Counted from the first letter of the stretch, positions 47,501-57,993 are shown. The stretch: DNA of 64,000 nucleotides from an uncultured Cellvibrionales bacterium (GCA_913019905.1 CAJVZD010000012.1:1-64000); one strand, 5' to 3'. The notes: generated from the sequence alone by a model not told the origin. Program-made: numbers and translations.

Positions 47501-48329
47501 CTACTGCGCTCACATTCAAAAATGAATTTTGTACCTTTCGGGTGATCGAGCCAATCTCTCTAATTTCCTCATCGATGGCAATCACAGGCCAAATCCCGAT
47601 GAGGCTATTACAGAGAAATACTTCATCCGCACGCGTTAGCTGCTCACGAGAAACATCACCTACGTGGACAGATAAGTTTAGCGCACTGGCTACACTATAG
47701 AGGATCACATGCCGAATGATTCCTTCAACGCCACAACTCTTTAACGAGGGCGTATACAACACGCCATCGTCAACCAAAAACACGTTAGACATGACCCCTT
47801 CGACCAGATGATTTTCGGTATCGAAGAGTAAACCTTCCGCAATAGTCGAATCATGCCACTCGGCCCTCGCAATGACATTTTCAAGACGATTTAAATGCTT
47901 TATCCCCGCGACGGCAGAATTCGCAGCCAGACGAGTCTGACAAACAATCGTTTTTACGCCCGACCTTTGCTGCTCACCATAATCCTGTGTCAGTTCATCT
48001 AAACTAATAATTCGGTGGCCATCTAAATTGGCTTCATAACGATACCCGCGCGTCGTATCCCCGCGGGTAATAATGATTTTAAGAACCGATTGCTGAAAAA
48101 GGCTTTCTGAAAGGAGTTGAGTAATCTCTTTTCTTAGCGCGAGCTCATCAAATGTAATATTAAGTCTTTGGCACCCTGATATTAGCCGCTGAAGATGGAG
48201 CTCATAAAATTCAGGAACGGCCCTTTGCACCTTAATGGTTTCAAACAAACCGTCGCCATAAGACAAACCTCGATTATTTATCGAGATAGTAGAGCAGGAC
48301 ACACCATCTACCAGCGTTTTATTGGGCAT
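47493..48329 (-). CDS. pabC: Aminodeoxychorismate lyase
   Basis: Converts 4-amino-4-deoxychorismate to p-aminobenzoate and pyruvate for folate synthesis. The 278-residue fold-type IV PLP protein has RGLSYGDGLFETIKV, the PLP-lysine region GIKHLNRLENVIARAEW, EGVMSNVFLVDDG and RADEVFLCNSLIGIWPV. It lies five bases after fabF. Confidence 0.93.
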   Translation of the reverse strand: MPNKTLVDGVSCSTISINNRGLSYGDGLFETIKVQRAVPEFYELHLQRLISGCQRLNITFDELALRKEITQLLSESLFQQSVLKIIITRGDTTRGYRYEANLDGHRIISLDELTQDYGEQQRSGVKTIVCQTRLAANSAVAGIKHLNRLENVIARAEWHDSTIAEGLLFDTENHLVEGVMSNVFLVDDGVLYTPSLKSCGVEGIIRHVILYSVASALNLSVHVGDVSREQLTRADEVFLCNSLIGIWPVIAIDEEIREIGSITRKVQNSFLNVSAVDE

Positions 48330-48334
48330 AAATA

Positions 48335-49576
48335 CTACGTGATTTTCCCGAATACTAAACTACCGTTGGTACCGCCAAAGCCAAAAGAGTTTGATAATGC
48401 GAAATCGATCGGCATTTGTTGAGCAGTATGCGGAACATAATTTAGATGACAGTCGTCATCAGGGTCATCGAGATTGATTGTCGGCGGCGCAACTTGATCG
48501 CGAATGGCCAAAATTGAAAAGATGGCTTCAACGGAACCCGATGCTCCGAGTAAGTGACCAATCATTGATTTAGTCGAACTAACCGCTAAAGACTTAGCCG
48601 AATCACCAAACACCAACTCGACGGCCTTGCTTTCCGCAATATCACCTGCCGGAGTAGATGTACCGTGAGCATTAATATAGCTGATGTTGTCGGGATTTAA
48701 ACCTGCATCAGATATTGCCGCATGCATGGATGACGCGGCGCCACTGCCATCTTCCGGCGGTAACGTCATGTGATAAGCGTCACCGCTCATACCGAATCCG
48801 GCTAACTCCGCATAAATATTCGCACCGCGAGCTTTTGCGAACTCGTACTCTTCGAGCATCAGCATTCCAGCGCCCTCCGATAAGACAAAACCATCACGAT
48901 CTTTGTCCCATGGCCGGCTTGCCGCCTGCGGATTGTCGTTACGAGTGGATAGGGCTCTGGCAGCGGCAAATCCTCCTAGACCCAGGGGCGTAAAAGGCAT
49001 TTCTGCACCACCCGCAATCATCGCGTCCGCATCGCCATAAGCAATCATTCTTGCAGCCAAGCCAATGTTGTGAGTTCCGGTGGTACAGGCAGTTGCTACC
49101 GCTATATTGGGGCCTCGCATGCCATACTTTATCGATAGATTGCCGGCAATCATGTTGATAATGGAGCCGGGAACAAAAAAGGGTGATATTTTACGAGGGC
49201 CCCTAGCCTCTAATAAATTGCAATTGCGCTCTATAAACCCGAGGCCGCCAATGCCGGAACCGATTGCGGCACCAACCCTAGAACAATTCTGATCGCTAAT
49301 TTGGAGCCCGGAGTCTTCAAAGGCCTGGATGCCGGCCGCCATGCCGTATTGAATGAATAAATCCATCTTACGAGCATCTTTTGCCGATAGATAATGGCTG
49401 ATATCGAAGTTTTTGACTGAGCCGCCAAAACGCGTCGAGTATAAAGAAGCATCAAATAGCTCAGTCGCCGCGATACCGCTTTTCCCTTCCAGTATTGCAC
49501 CCCAGGTAGAATTAACATCATTCCCAAGTGGCGTAACCATTCCCATACCAGTTACAACTACTCTTCGTTTTGACAA
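48335..49576 (-). CDS. fabF: 3-oxoacyl-ACP synthase II
   Basis: Elongating condensing enzyme of fatty-acid synthesis. The frame is open to GTG 49615, but the TTG at 49576, preceded by AGAGGG, gives the family N terminus (M)[17 protein letters not shown], so I start there (413 residues). Cys-His-His active site: cysteine in [13 protein letters not shown], histidines in [12 protein letters not shown] and [11 protein letters not shown]. The C terminus has [12 protein letters not shown]. Between it and acpP lies a hairpin that may reduce read-through. Confidence 0.95.
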   Translation of the reverse strand: MSKRRVVVTGMGMVTPLGNDVNSTWGAILEGKSGIAATELFDASLYSTRFGGSVKNFDISHYLSAKDARKMDLFIQYGMAAGIQAFEDSGLQISDQNCSRVGAAIGSGIGGLGFIERNCNLLEARGPRKISPFFVPGSIINMIAGNLSIKYGMRGPNIAVATACTTGTHNIGLAARMIAYGDADAMIAGGAEMPFTPLGLGGFAAARALSTRNDNPQAASRPWDKDRDGFVLSEGAGMLMLEEYEFAKARGANIYAELAGFGMSGDAYHMTLPPEDGSGAASSMHAAISDAGLNPDNISYINAHGTSTPAGDIAESKAVELVFGDSAKSLAVSSTKSMIGHLLGASGSVEAIFSILAIRDQVAPPTINLDDPDDDCHLNYVPHTAQQMPIDFALSNSFGFGGTNGSLVFGKIT

Positions 49577-49647
49577 TGTCGGTGCCCTCTTCACTGATTC
49601 TTTTCGATAAAACACGTTGCATTTTTAATACAATCGCCAGAAACAAC

Positions 49648-49680
49648 AAAAGCCGTCCTACTCAAGGTAGAAACGACTTT
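49648..49680 (-). terminator. Hairpin between acpP and fabF (terminator or attenuator)
   Basis: On the minus strand, AAAGTCGTTTCTAC, a CTTGA loop, then GTAGGACGGCTTT form an imperfect stem with some G-U pairs, followed by a T-rich tail (TTTTGTTGTTT). It would let acpP be made in excess over fabF. Confidence 0.55.
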
Positions 49681-49707
49681 CAGAACGTTAACTCAAAAGA
49701 TTACGTT

Positions 49708-49944
49708 TTAGCCAAGATTTTTGTTTATGTAATCAATGGCTAATTGAACAGTGGTAATCAATTCGGCTTCTTCATCTGGAATTTCAGTTTCGAATTCTTC
49801 TTCTAGAGCCATTACCAGTTCAACGGTATCCAGAGAATCTGCGCCCAAGTCCTCAACAAACGAGGCTGATGTTTGCACTTCATCTTCTTTAACACCCAGT
49901 TGTTCAGCGACTATTTTTTTTACGCGATCTTCAATGCTGCTCAT
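49708..49944 (-). CDS. acpP: Acyl carrier protein
   Basis: A 78-residue carrier of growing acyl chains. The phosphopantetheine serine is S37 in [20 protein letters not shown]. Very acidic, with the standard length. A 219-base gap separates it from fabG, room for its own promoter, in line with the high ACP level cells need. Confidence 0.98.
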   Translation of the reverse strand: MSSIEDRVKKIVAEQLGVKEDEVQTSASFVEDLGADSLDTVELVMALEEEFETEIPDEEAELITTVQLAIDYINKNLG

Positions 49945-50163
49945 CGTCTTTTTCGACTCCTAAAATAAATTTAATAGTGTAAAGCATTATGCTTTATGTC
50001 TCTAATTAAAATATCACCATACAAACTAAGGGAATACGTTCCACAGAGATAGTTTCTACATGACCTTGATTACGGCGGGCATTTTACTCGATTTTATCAA
50101 GCTTGTAACAGCTTTTCTCATTTTAGCGTTTGAAATTTAAAAATAGTCATATTTATCAAAGCC

Positions 50164-50901
50164 TTATGACATATACATACCGCCGTTAACATGGACTGTT
50201 TCACCGGTAATATAGCCTCCAGTTTCCTCTACAAGGAATTTAACGACGGCCGCAACCTCATCGGGCTGGCCCAAACGAGTCAACGGTATTTTGGACAACA
50301 TCTCCTGTTTATTCTCATCGGACAGCTCTTTGGTCATATCCGTGTCGATAAACCCAGGAGCAACACAATTTACAGTGATGTTACGAGAACCTAACTCCCG
50401 CGCCAACGCGCGTGAAAAACCTTCCACACCGGCTTTGGTCGCCGCATAATTCGACTGTCCAGCATTTCCCATCGAACCAACGACAGAACTGATATTGACA
50501 ATCCGGCCCCATCGAGCCTTGGTCATACCCCGGGCACACGCCTTACAAAGGCGGTAAATCGAGTTCAAATTTGTTGCAATTACATCGTTCCACTCGTCTT
50601 CTTTCATGCGCATCAATAAATTGTCCTTTGTGATGCCTGCATTATTTACCAAAACTGTCGGTGCGCCATATTTTTCGGTAATTGACTTCATTACTACGGA
50701 GATAGATTCCGGGTCCGTGACGTCGAGCCTCAACCCTTCACCGTTTATTCCTGACTCCTCCATATATTGGCTGATGTTAGCGCCGCCGCTCTCCGTCGTG
50801 GCAGTACCAATGACTAGGAAGCCCGAAGCACCCAATTGTCTGGCAATAGCCTGACCAATTCCCCTACTCGCACCGGTAACCAATGCAACTTTAGCCGTCA
50901 T
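50164..50901 (-). CDS. fabG: 3-oxoacyl-ACP reductase
   Basis: NADPH-dependent reductase of the fatty-acid cycle. The 245-residue short-chain dehydrogenase has GASRGIGQAIA, NNAGITKDN, the catalytic serine in VNISSVVGSMGNAGQ and the Y-x3-K pair in NYAATKAGVEGFSR. 22 bases after fabD. Confidence 0.97.
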   Translation of the reverse strand: MTAKVALVTGASRGIGQAIARQLGASGFLVIGTATTESGGANISQYMEESGINGEGLRLDVTDPESISVVMKSITEKYGAPTVLVNNAGITKDNLLMRMKEDEWNDVIATNLNSIYRLCKACARGMTKARWGRIVNISSVVGSMGNAGQSNYAATKAGVEGFSRALARELGSRNITVNCVAPGFIDTDMTKELSDENKQEMLSKIPLTRLGQPDEVAAVVKFLVEETGGYITGETVHVNGGMYMS

Positions 50902-50923
50902 AATTATTCCTCTTCATTATTAT

Positions 50924-51862
50924 TTAAGAATCCGCTAATACTTCAGCCAACGCTTTTTCCAAACCATCGGGACTTTCTATATTACAAGTTTTAAGAGGTT
51001 TATGTATTCTCTTACCCAAGCCACTTAAAACCTTACCCGGACCGCATTCAACGATTGTACTGATGCCACCGTCTATCATCGCTTGAACGCATCCTCGCCA
51101 ATTCACAGGGCTCGATATCTGCCTAACCAGCAACGCCTTAATTTTTTCAGGATCATTTTCTTTTTGCGCATGAACATTATGAATCACCGGTATTGCTGGC
51201 GATGAAATTTTCAAGCCCGCTACCTTTTCGGCTAGCTTTTCACCAGCGGGTTTCATCAATGATGTATGGAATGGTGCACTAACGGGTAAAGCCATGGCTT
51301 TTTTTGCCCCCGCTTCCTTTAACTGCTCAATAGCTTGCTCGACCGCTGCCACTTTACCGGCTATAACTACTTGCCCCGGAGAATTGAAGTTCACAGCCTC
51401 GGCCCCTGTTTTTTTACATATATCGACAATGACATCGTCTTCCAATCCGAGAATAGCTGCCATTGCGCCAACACCCACGGGCACCGCTGTTTGCATAAAT
51501 TGGCCACGATCTCTTACCAAACTCACGGCATCGCTAAACGACAAACTCCCCGCGCAAACCAAGGCTGAAAACTCGCCTAAACTGTGCCCGGCCATCACTG
51601 ATGGCATGACGCCGTTTTTTTCCTGCCAAACCCTCCACAACGCCACACTTGACGTAAGCAATATCGGCTGCGTTCGTTCGGTTAGATTCAATTGATCCTG
51701 CTCACCATTTTGAATCATGTCCCACAAATCATACTCAAGTGCTTCCGACGCTTCTGCAAAACTATCCTTTACAACAGAAAATTGTTCGGCTATCTCTCGC
51801 AGCATGCCTATTTTTTGGGAGCCTTGACCTGGAAAAACGAAAGCAAGTGTTGAATCTGTCAT
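50924..51862 (-). CDS. fabD: Malonyl-CoA:ACP transacylase
   Basis: Loads malonate onto ACP. The 312-residue protein has FVFPGQGSQKIGML, the nucleophile serine in AGHSLGEFSAL, the RGQFMQ arginine region, and the catalytic histidine region VSAPFHTSLMKPA. 109 bases after plsX. Confidence 0.97.
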   Translation of the reverse strand: MTDSTLAFVFPGQGSQKIGMLREIAEQFSVVKDSFAEASEALEYDLWDMIQNGEQDQLNLTERTQPILLTSSVALWRVWQEKNGVMPSVMAGHSLGEFSALVCAGSLSFSDAVSLVRDRGQFMQTAVPVGVGAMAAILGLEDDVIVDICKKTGAEAVNFNSPGQVVIAGKVAAVEQAIEQLKEAGAKKAMALPVSAPFHTSLMKPAGEKLAEKVAGLKISSPAIPVIHNVHAQKENDPEKIKALLVRQISSPVNWRGCVQAMIDGGISTIVECGPGKVLSGLGKRIHKPLKTCNIESPDGLEKALAEVLADS

Positions 51863-51971
51863 AATAGTAGCTGTCCTTTATTATCCTAATTATTAGATCT
51901 AGATTTTCGTAAATGGCGAGCATTAGCACTCACATTATGTTTTGAAATACTTAAAACTTAGATGGAAACCA

Positions 51972-52991
51972 TTAAACTGCAGCACCAAGCTTTTTCCCAA
52001 TGTTTTCGACCAAATTGCTTTCGACTTCTTTTTTCGCCTGGCCTATTGCCTGACAAAAGCTCTCTACCGAGCTGTTTCCGTGGCTTTTAACCACCACTCC
52101 TGTCAGCCCCAAAAAACTTGCGCCATTGTATCTCTGAGGATCGAGTTTTTTATAAATTCTATTCAGACAATGCTTAACAAAAAAAACCGAACAGCGAGAC
52201 CACCAATTATCTTGAAATTCATTTTTCACTGTCGATAAAATATGGGACGCTGTTCCCTCGCATGCTTTTAATGCAACATTCCCGACAAAGCCATCGCATA
52301 CGACTACATCGGCAATACTAGAAAACAAATCACACCCTTCAATAGATCCGACAAAATCAATTTCCTTATCGGCAGCTATTAATTTATGGGCCTTTTTTAC
52401 TTGATCGTTACCTTTAATTTCTTCCTTGCCAATATTCAGTATCCCTACTCTGGGAGACTCAGTGCCATCAATGGCGCTCGATAAAGCCGCCCCTAATATC
52501 GCAAACTGATATAAATGCTCAGCGTCAGTATCAACATTAGCACCTAAATCCAAAAGATAAAGATGTTTGTCAATAGAGGGAATTAGAGAACACACAGCAG
52601 GTCGGCGAATACCGGGCAGTGTTTTTAATACATAACAACCAATAGCTACCAAAGCGCCTGTATTACCCGCACTGACGACCGCATCTGCATTATTTTCATG
52701 CAACAGATCAATTGCCATGCGCATCGAAGAGCGAGGTTTTTGCCGCAAGGCCACGGTAGGTTTATCTGACATGTCAACGACTTCAATAGCATGAACAATG
52801 CTAAAGCGTCGAGGGTCAGCTAAGGAAGACTTAAGCGCTGACATTTCGAGTTCGATGGCCTCTCGGTCACCTACGAGCGATATATCAACATCTGGAAAGC
52901 GGGAAACTGCTTGAACTGCAGCGGGAACTGTGACACGGGGACCGAAATCCCCGCCCATACAATCAATAGCTATGCGAACACGCGAAGCCAT
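51972..52991 (-). CDS. plsX: Phosphate acyltransferase PlsX
   Basis: Makes acyl-phosphate from acyl-ACP for phospholipid synthesis. The 339-residue protein has RIAIDCMGGDFGP, AVVSAGNTGALVA, LLDLGANVD, NIGKEEIKGND and VVCDGFVGNVALK. It follows rpmF by 55 bases in the normal yceD-rpmF-plsX-fab order. Confidence 0.97.
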   Translation of the reverse strand: MASRVRIAIDCMGGDFGPRVTVPAAVQAVSRFPDVDISLVGDREAIELEMSALKSSLADPRRFSIVHAIEVVDMSDKPTVALRQKPRSSMRMAIDLLHENNADAVVSAGNTGALVAIGCYVLKTLPGIRRPAVCSLIPSIDKHLYLLDLGANVDTDAEHLYQFAILGAALSSAIDGTESPRVGILNIGKEEIKGNDQVKKAHKLIAADKEIDFVGSIEGCDLFSSIADVVVCDGFVGNVALKACEGTASHILSTVKNEFQDNWWSRCSVFFVKHCLNRIYKKLDPQRYNGASFLGLTGVVVKSHGNSSVESFCQAIGQAKKEVESNLVENIGKKLGAAV

Positions 52992-53046
52992 CTCTCGGTT
53001 TTATATCCAAGCCTGATTAGCATCCGTTAAAGATACTAATCAAAAC

Positions 53047-53229
53047 TTATTCGTCGTCTTTAGTTTCGACAACTTTATTTCCGCGATAAAAACCGTCTGC
53101 TGATACGTGATGCCGACGATGCGTTTCACCACTGGTTGGATCAACTGCAAGAGTTGGCCCAGACAGAGAATCATGTGAACGACGTTGACCACGACGTGAA
53201 CGGGTTACTTTACTTTTTTGTACAGCCAT
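53047..53229 (-). CDS. rpmF: Ribosomal protein bL32
   Basis: A 60-residue basic ribosomal protein beginning [20 protein letters not shown]. It lacks the cysteine pair of zinc-bound forms, so it is the zinc-free type. Stop is followed by plsX; yceD lies 72 bases upstream. Confidence 0.97.
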   Translation of the reverse strand: MAVQKSKVTRSRRGQRRSHDSLSGPTLAVDPTSGETHRRHHVSADGFYRGNKVVETKDDE

Positions 53230-53301
53230 GGCTGAAACTCCTCGCTTAACTTACGTATTACAATTAATTTTCACAAATATCATTTTGGCATTGACTCGAA
53301 G

Positions 53302-53844
53302 CTATTTCTCAAACTTCAGTTTCTCCAATGCTTTAAACGGATTTTCCCGCTGTTCTAATTCCCCGTCAGAAGTGTCTGTTAACTCGTCTGGCTCACCGAC
53401 TGAGTATCCAACTTCCTGACCGCAATCTTCCGCCGAGTGGTAATTTACATACGGCAAACTGAGAATCAACTCCTCTGACACAATATCATGCAGGTCAGTT
53501 AATTCTTCCCCAACAATCAGCGGTTCCACCGACTTTGGTAAACGTTCTGCGCCGTCTTCTGACCAGACAATACCCAACTCGAAATGGGTATCAATATTTA
53601 CCGGCATTGGCTCCAAACAACGTTGACAAAACATGTTAACCGTTGATTTCAATTCCCCGTCGATGCGCTTAAAGCGCTGCTCGTCGATGTAAAATCGCAA
53701 CTTAACTGCTATCGAACCTTCCTGATCGGCAAGCAAATCGACAACGCGCGGCAAGCTCGAAACCGCTGCATCCGCTACGATCTCGATACCTTTAACCGTC
53801 AGTTTTCGTATATCTAGCTGACTTGGTAGGGGGGGGTTCAACAT
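53302..53844 (-). CDS. yceD: YceD family protein (DUF177)
   Basis: A 180-residue protein with the DUF177 cysteine motif CQRCLEPMPV and a second cysteine region near AEDCGQEVGYS. It usually precedes rpmF and is linked to ribosome or 23S rRNA accumulation in plants and bacteria; the exact role is unsettled. Starts divergently from maf. Confidence 0.92.
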   Translation of the reverse strand: MLNPPLPSQLDIRKLTVKGIEIVADAAVSSLPRVVDLLADQEGSIAVKLRFYIDEQRFKRIDGELKSTVNMFCQRCLEPMPVNIDTHFELGIVWSEDGAERLPKSVEPLIVGEELTDLHDIVSEELILSLPYVNYHSAEDCGQEVGYSVGEPDELTDTSDGELEQRENPFKALEKLKFEK

Positions 53845-53967
53845 AAGCGCGCAATAATAGGGCCGAAGAGTAGACCTGTCAAAGAAAATTACAGCTATTT
53901 CCGACGATTATGTAGGAAAATCAGTAACTTCTTCCTATAATCGTTCTTTTTTGTCGATTATCGCGTA

Positions 53968-54564
53968 ATGCTTCCTATAATACTGGCTTCAAGCTCATCT
54001 TACCGCTCTCAATTGCTCGCAAAATTACACTTACCTTTTTCCTGTTGCAGCCCAAATATTAATGAATCGATACTTGAAGGAGAATCTCCTCTTAACCTGG
54101 TAAAAAGACTGTCGAAAGAGAAAGCCGAGGCTATTTCTTTCGACAACCGCAACCACCTAATCATTGCATCAGATCAAGTTGCCTGTCTTGAAGGTAAGAT
54201 TCTCAATAAACCGGGAAATCATAAGAATGCCGTAAAGCAACTCGCCGCCAGCAGCGGGAAAAAGGTCTCGTTTTTAACGGGCCTAGTTTTACTCAATACG
54301 AAAACAGGGTTCCTTCAACAATGGGTCGAGCCATTTTCGGTGAAATTTCGAACCCTAAGCGCTCAACAAATTGAACGCTACCTAGCACTAGAGCCGTCCT
54401 ACGATTGTGCCGGTAGCTTCAAAATGGAAGGATTGGGGATTGCGCTGTTTGAACACCTGCAAGGTGACGACCCTAATAGCCTGGTTGGTTTGCCCTTGAT
54501 AAAACTAATTGACCTATTAGCAAACGAAGGCATCGACGTACTAGGGCCCGGGCCGCCCCTCTAA
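53968..54564 (+). CDS. yceF: Maf-family nucleotide pyrophosphatase (YceF type)
   Basis: Hydrolyses non-canonical nucleoside triphosphates; the YceF branch prefers m7GTP. The 198-residue protein has ILASSSSYRSQLLAKL at the start, the catalytic aspartate in IIASDQVACLEGKILNKPG, and YDCAGSFKMEGLGIALFE. The yceD/maf divergent pair matches the branch beside rpmF in E. coli. Confidence 0.92.
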   Translation: MLPIILASSSSYRSQLLAKLHLPFSCCSPNINESILEGESPLNLVKRLSKEKAEAISFDNRNHLIIASDQVACLEGKILNKPGNHKNAVKQLAASSGKKVSFLTGLVLLNTKTGFLQQWVEPFSVKFRTLSAQQIERYLALEPSYDCAGSFKMEGLGIALFEHLQGDDPNSLVGLPLIKLIDLLANEGIDVLGPGPPL

Positions 54565-54689
54565 CTCACTCACTGACAGTTCAATTATAAACTCTCCAGC
54601 GAGAGTCAAAACAAGATCCCCTCTATTTTTAGCAGCTCATGAAATCATATGTATAATAAAGCCTCACAATACACAAAGCCTGAAACCTC

Positions 54690-55067
54690 ATGTACCTGTC
54701 GATAAAAATACTTCACATATGTTGTGCGTCGATTTCAATATGTGGCTTTATTTTCCGAAGTATTCTTATTTTGAACTCTTCGAACTATTCCCAACAACGC
54801 TGGCTTAAAGTCGTCCCACATATTATAGATACTGTCTTGCTGGGCAGTGCAGTCTACCTAGCAGTACAGTCTCAACAGTATCCTATTACCAATCATTGGC
54901 TATCAGCCAAAATCATTGGCCTATTGCTTTATATTGGTTTTGGCATGATCGTTATGCGCTTTGGCAAAACTTTCCGACAGCAGTTATTTGGCTTCTTTAT
55001 GGCTCTATTGAGCTTTACTTATATCGTCAGTGTCGCACTCACCCGTAACCCTTTACCCTGGAGCTAA
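54690..55067 (+). CDS. SirB2 family membrane protein
   Basis: A 125-residue protein with four hydrophobic helices: LSIKILHICCASISICGFIFR, then RWLKVVPHIIDTVLLGSAVYLA, SAKIIGLLLYIGFGMIVMR and the final FMALLSFTYIVSVALTRNP. It matches SirB2, once named as an invasion gene regulator, but its biochemical role is unknown. Confidence 0.88.
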   Translation: MYLSIKILHICCASISICGFIFRSILILNSSNYSQQRWLKVVPHIIDTVLLGSAVYLAVQSQQYPITNHWLSAKIIGLLLYIGFGMIVMRFGKTFRQQLFGFFMALLSFTYIVSVALTRNPLPWS

Positions 55068-55169
55068 TGGCCCCGAGAAATTCAACATTGTCAGTGTCAG
55101 GGGAGCCCAAAAAAAAGCTACCCTTTCCGCTTCATCTTGTTAATGCTTCTATTACCGATCGCACGAACC

Positions 55170-56531
55170 CTAGTATTCGGCCATAACCTGCCTTAGCGCT
55201 TCCGGGTCTCTCCATTTCTGTCCGGTCAGCCGCAATACATACACGGCTGCAATGCTAATAATCATACCCACAAAGATTATCCAGGAGGCTTTGGGGCCGT
55301 ATTCGAAAACCTTTATTACCGCATATTGAGCAATGAGCATAATCCAATGTAACGCCACCGAGGCAACCATCAACCACCGAGTATCTCCAGCCCCACGCAA
55401 TACACCTCCGGCAACGAGGATTACAGCATCCGCCATCACGTAACTACCCAAACCCACCATCATAAAACTGGATAACTCTCTTATTTCTTGATGGTCAACT
55501 GGACTAACGATAAAGATATCGACGAGTGATTCCCGGAACAGCACAAATACTATCGCCAAAATGGCGGAATAACCCAATCCCAGCATAAAACCGGAAGCAA
55601 TAACCTCATTGGCCTTGTCCATATTTCCGGAGCCCACATGCCGACCGATCAGGCTAATTATCGCAATATTAAGACCTATTAGTGGCACGAAAGACAATAT
55701 ATCCCAGTTAAAAACAATCGCAGCAGAAGCCCCCTCTGCAATGCCGTATGACTGAAACATCAATAAAAAGAGATTAAAGGCCGCCACGTTAAGAAACATT
55801 TCCAGACCGGAAGGAAAACCGAGCCTTAAAAAACGACTTAATATTCCTTTATCAAAAACTGCAGATCGCAGTACGTGATATCGATCCCGAATTGACCTAC
55901 CGAAATAGAAAAAGATAAAGATAACTAAGGTAAAAAGGGTACCTATTATTGTCCCGATACCTGCACCAACAATCCCCATCTCGGGAAAGCCAAATCCACC
56001 GAAAATTAATAGATAGGTCAAAGGTATATTCAGAGCCACACCTAATGTATCTGCGATCATGATTTTACGTGTTTGCCCGATTCCCGAGAAAAATGATGCG
56101 ATACAGGTTTTACTCAAGGAAAAAAAAGATCCCCACATCAATACTAGAAAATACTTCTTCTCTAAATCCGCCTGTAGAGGGTCGTGCCCCATACCTTCAA
56201 ATAAATCACTCACAAAGAAACTGATTAAAAATAGCAGTGGCAGACTCATGACACACAGAATCATCCCCTGGGTGACAACACGAGAACATTTTGCATATTG
56301 CTCAGAACCGTAATATTGCGCAACTAAAGCGTTTGCATAGGACAGTACGCCGATGAATAATGACAAACAAAAAAAGGAAGCCACTCCGCCGCCCAATGAT
56401 GCTGCCATGTGAGTTGGACTAATTTGAGACATGAAAAAACGGTCGGTGAAGATCATCACCGCGAAGGCGCCCTGCGACACCACCATCGGAATGGCAATCT
56501 CAATAAGTTCTTTTAGGGTTGTTTTTTTCAT
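55170..56531 (-). CDS. MATE family efflux transporter
   Basis: A 453-residue multidrug/toxin exporter with about twelve helices in two halves. IAIPMVVSQGAFAVMIFTDRFFMSQI in the first helix and GVLSYANALVAQYYGSEQYAKCSRVVTQG are typical. Coupling ion (Na+ or H+) and substrates cannot be told. A strong minus-strand terminator upstream (56569-56606) isolates it from rluC. Confidence 0.93.
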   Translation of the reverse strand: MKKTTLKELIEIAIPMVVSQGAFAVMIFTDRFFMSQISPTHMAASLGGGVASFFCLSLFIGVLSYANALVAQYYGSEQYAKCSRVVTQGMILCVMSLPLLFLISFFVSDLFEGMGHDPLQADLEKKYFLVLMWGSFFSLSKTCIASFFSGIGQTRKIMIADTLGVALNIPLTYLLIFGGFGFPEMGIVGAGIGTIIGTLFTLVIFIFFYFGRSIRDRYHVLRSAVFDKGILSRFLRLGFPSGLEMFLNVAAFNLFLLMFQSYGIAEGASAAIVFNWDILSFVPLIGLNIAIISLIGRHVGSGNMDKANEVIASGFMLGLGYSAILAIVFVLFRESLVDIFIVSPVDHQEIRELSSFMMVGLGSYVMADAVILVAGGVLRGAGDTRWLMVASVALHWIMLIAQYAVIKVFEYGPKASWIIFVGMIISIAAVYVLRLTGQKWRDPEALRQVMAEY

Positions 56532-56568
56532 TGTTTATTACCAAGAAAATAAGGATAAAATTCCGGGC

Positions 56569-56606
56569 AAAAAAAACCCGGATAGCTCATTAGCCCTCCG
56601 GGTTTT
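56569..56606 (-). terminator. Rho-independent terminator upstream of the MATE gene
   Basis: Perfect 10-bp stem AAAACCCGGA (56573-56582) with TCCGGGTTTT (56597-56606), a 14-base loop, and on the minus strand a run of eight T. It ends transcripts from the rluC side before the MATE start at 56531. Confidence 0.9.
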
Positions 56607-57033
56607 ATATACAAAAATGGAAGACTATGTGTCTTCCAAATAAGATGGAAGCACTAGGTGATCATTGGACGCAGCACAAGAGAGCCGTGGGCGGCGTTTC
56701 TTGGTTTATACTGACTAAATAAAATGCGCATCAAAATGATCCTAGGTCTTCTTTCAAAAATAGTTGGCAGAATGCTATACCCATTGGAGGAAAAGTCAAC
56801 ACTTGGCCCGTGAATTATTCGCTCCAATGATCGTTTATGCAGCCGGAAGCGAATCAAGCACGACCAAATACACTTTTCTTTTCTTTTCTTTCTTGGTCCC
56901 CGGCAATAATCGCCTCTAAACTTTTTATAGCAGCCGGCCAAAATGTCGAATGACGGCATAAAAACCTTCTGAGCCAGAACACGCCGTTGCGATCCATCGC
57001 ACACAGCCAATAACCCAGCGTTAGCCAAAAAAG
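56607..57033. other. Gene-free stretch downstream of rluC
   Basis: About 427 bases. It contains the perfect inverted repeat GGAAGAC-TATGT-GTCTTCC (56619-56637). A minus-strand frame of 124 codons (56654-57028) has Cys/Arg-rich content, no family I recognise and sits 5 bases after rluC; I do not think it is a gene. In pseudomonads a HAD phosphatase gene usually follows rluC, and I do not see one here. Confidence 0.55.
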
Positions 57034-57993
57034 TTAATCTGCCTGCAAAGCGTCGAGAACAGATTGCAATTCAGGACTGAGTTCAGCGCTCACAATGAGA
57101 TCATCCTCCTCTTCGGGCATTGGCACAGTGAGACTTGCGGCATGTAAAAACAGACGATTAAGCCCACGCGCTTTAAATAAACGACAGGCGTCCTGATCTC
57201 CATACTTGTCGTCACCGAGCAACGGGTGCCCAACATGCAATGCATGTACCCGAATTTGGTGAGTGCGACCGGTGATTGGCTTAACCTCGATCAATGTCGC
57301 AAGATCATATCGGGTAACAATGGCAAATTCAGTGACTGACTTCTTTCCATCCACGGAAACCCTTACCATTCTCTCCCCAGACTGAAGCGTATTCTTTTCC
57401 AACGGAGCGCTCACCAACTTTCGACGGTTCGGCCAACGACCTGTCGCCAGCGCTAAATATCGCTTATCAATCGTGCCATTACGTAACTGTTCGTGCAGGT
57501 ACCGAAGCATACTGCGCTTTTTCGCGACCATTACACAGCCCGACGTATCTCGATCCAGGCGGTGCACCAACTCGAGAAAACGGGCCTCCGGACGCATTAC
57601 TCGCAATGCTTCAATTAGCCCTTGACTAATACCACTTCCGCCATGGACAGCAAGACCAGACGGCTTATTAATTACCAGCAAACGATCATCCTCATAAAGA
57701 ATAGAATCACTAAGAATTTGGCTGAGTCGGTCCGAAACACCTGTTGGTGACTTATCCTCGGCGGTTCGTATTGGAGGAATACGCACGATATCGCCATCTC
57801 GTAATTTGTATTCAGGCTTTATGCGAGACTTATTAACCCTAACCTCACCCTTTCTCAATATTCGGTAAATCCGCGATTTCGGCACTCCTTTTAACTTTCT
57901 CAGCAAGAAATTGTCTATTCGCTGCCCAGCATGAGAATCAGTAACTTCAACATAGGTAACCTCATTTTTTATAAGGCCTTTATTGTCAATCAT
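57034..57993 (-). CDS. rluC: 23S rRNA pseudouridine synthase RluC
   Basis: Makes pseudouridines 955, 2504 and 2580 of 23S rRNA in E. coli. The 319-residue protein has an N-terminal S4 RNA-binding domain ([34 protein letters not shown]) and the catalytic aspartate in [18 protein letters not shown], followed by [29 protein letters not shown]. It is divergent from rne, as in enterobacteria and pseudomonads. Confidence 0.96.
   Translation of the reverse strand: MIDNKGLIKNEVTYVEVTDSHAGQRIDNFLLRKLKGVPKSRIYRILRKGEVRVNKSRIKPEYKLRDGDIVRIPPIRTAEDKSPTGVSDRLSQILSDSILYEDDRLLVINKPSGLAVHGGSGISQGLIEALRVMRPEARFLELVHRLDRDTSGCVMVAKKRSMLRYLHEQLRNGTIDKRYLALATGRWPNRRKLVSAPLEKNTLQSGERMVRVSVDGKKSVTEFAIVTRYDLATLIEVKPITGRTHQIRVHALHVGHPLLGDDKYGDQDACRLFKARGLNRLFLHAASLTVPMPEEEDDLIVSAELSPELQSVLDALQAD

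Noticed and set aside
56654-57028. Minus-strand frame of 124 codons after rluC
   Set aside because: No recognisable family, Cys/Arg-rich composition, no convincing ribosome binding site. Treated as non-coding.
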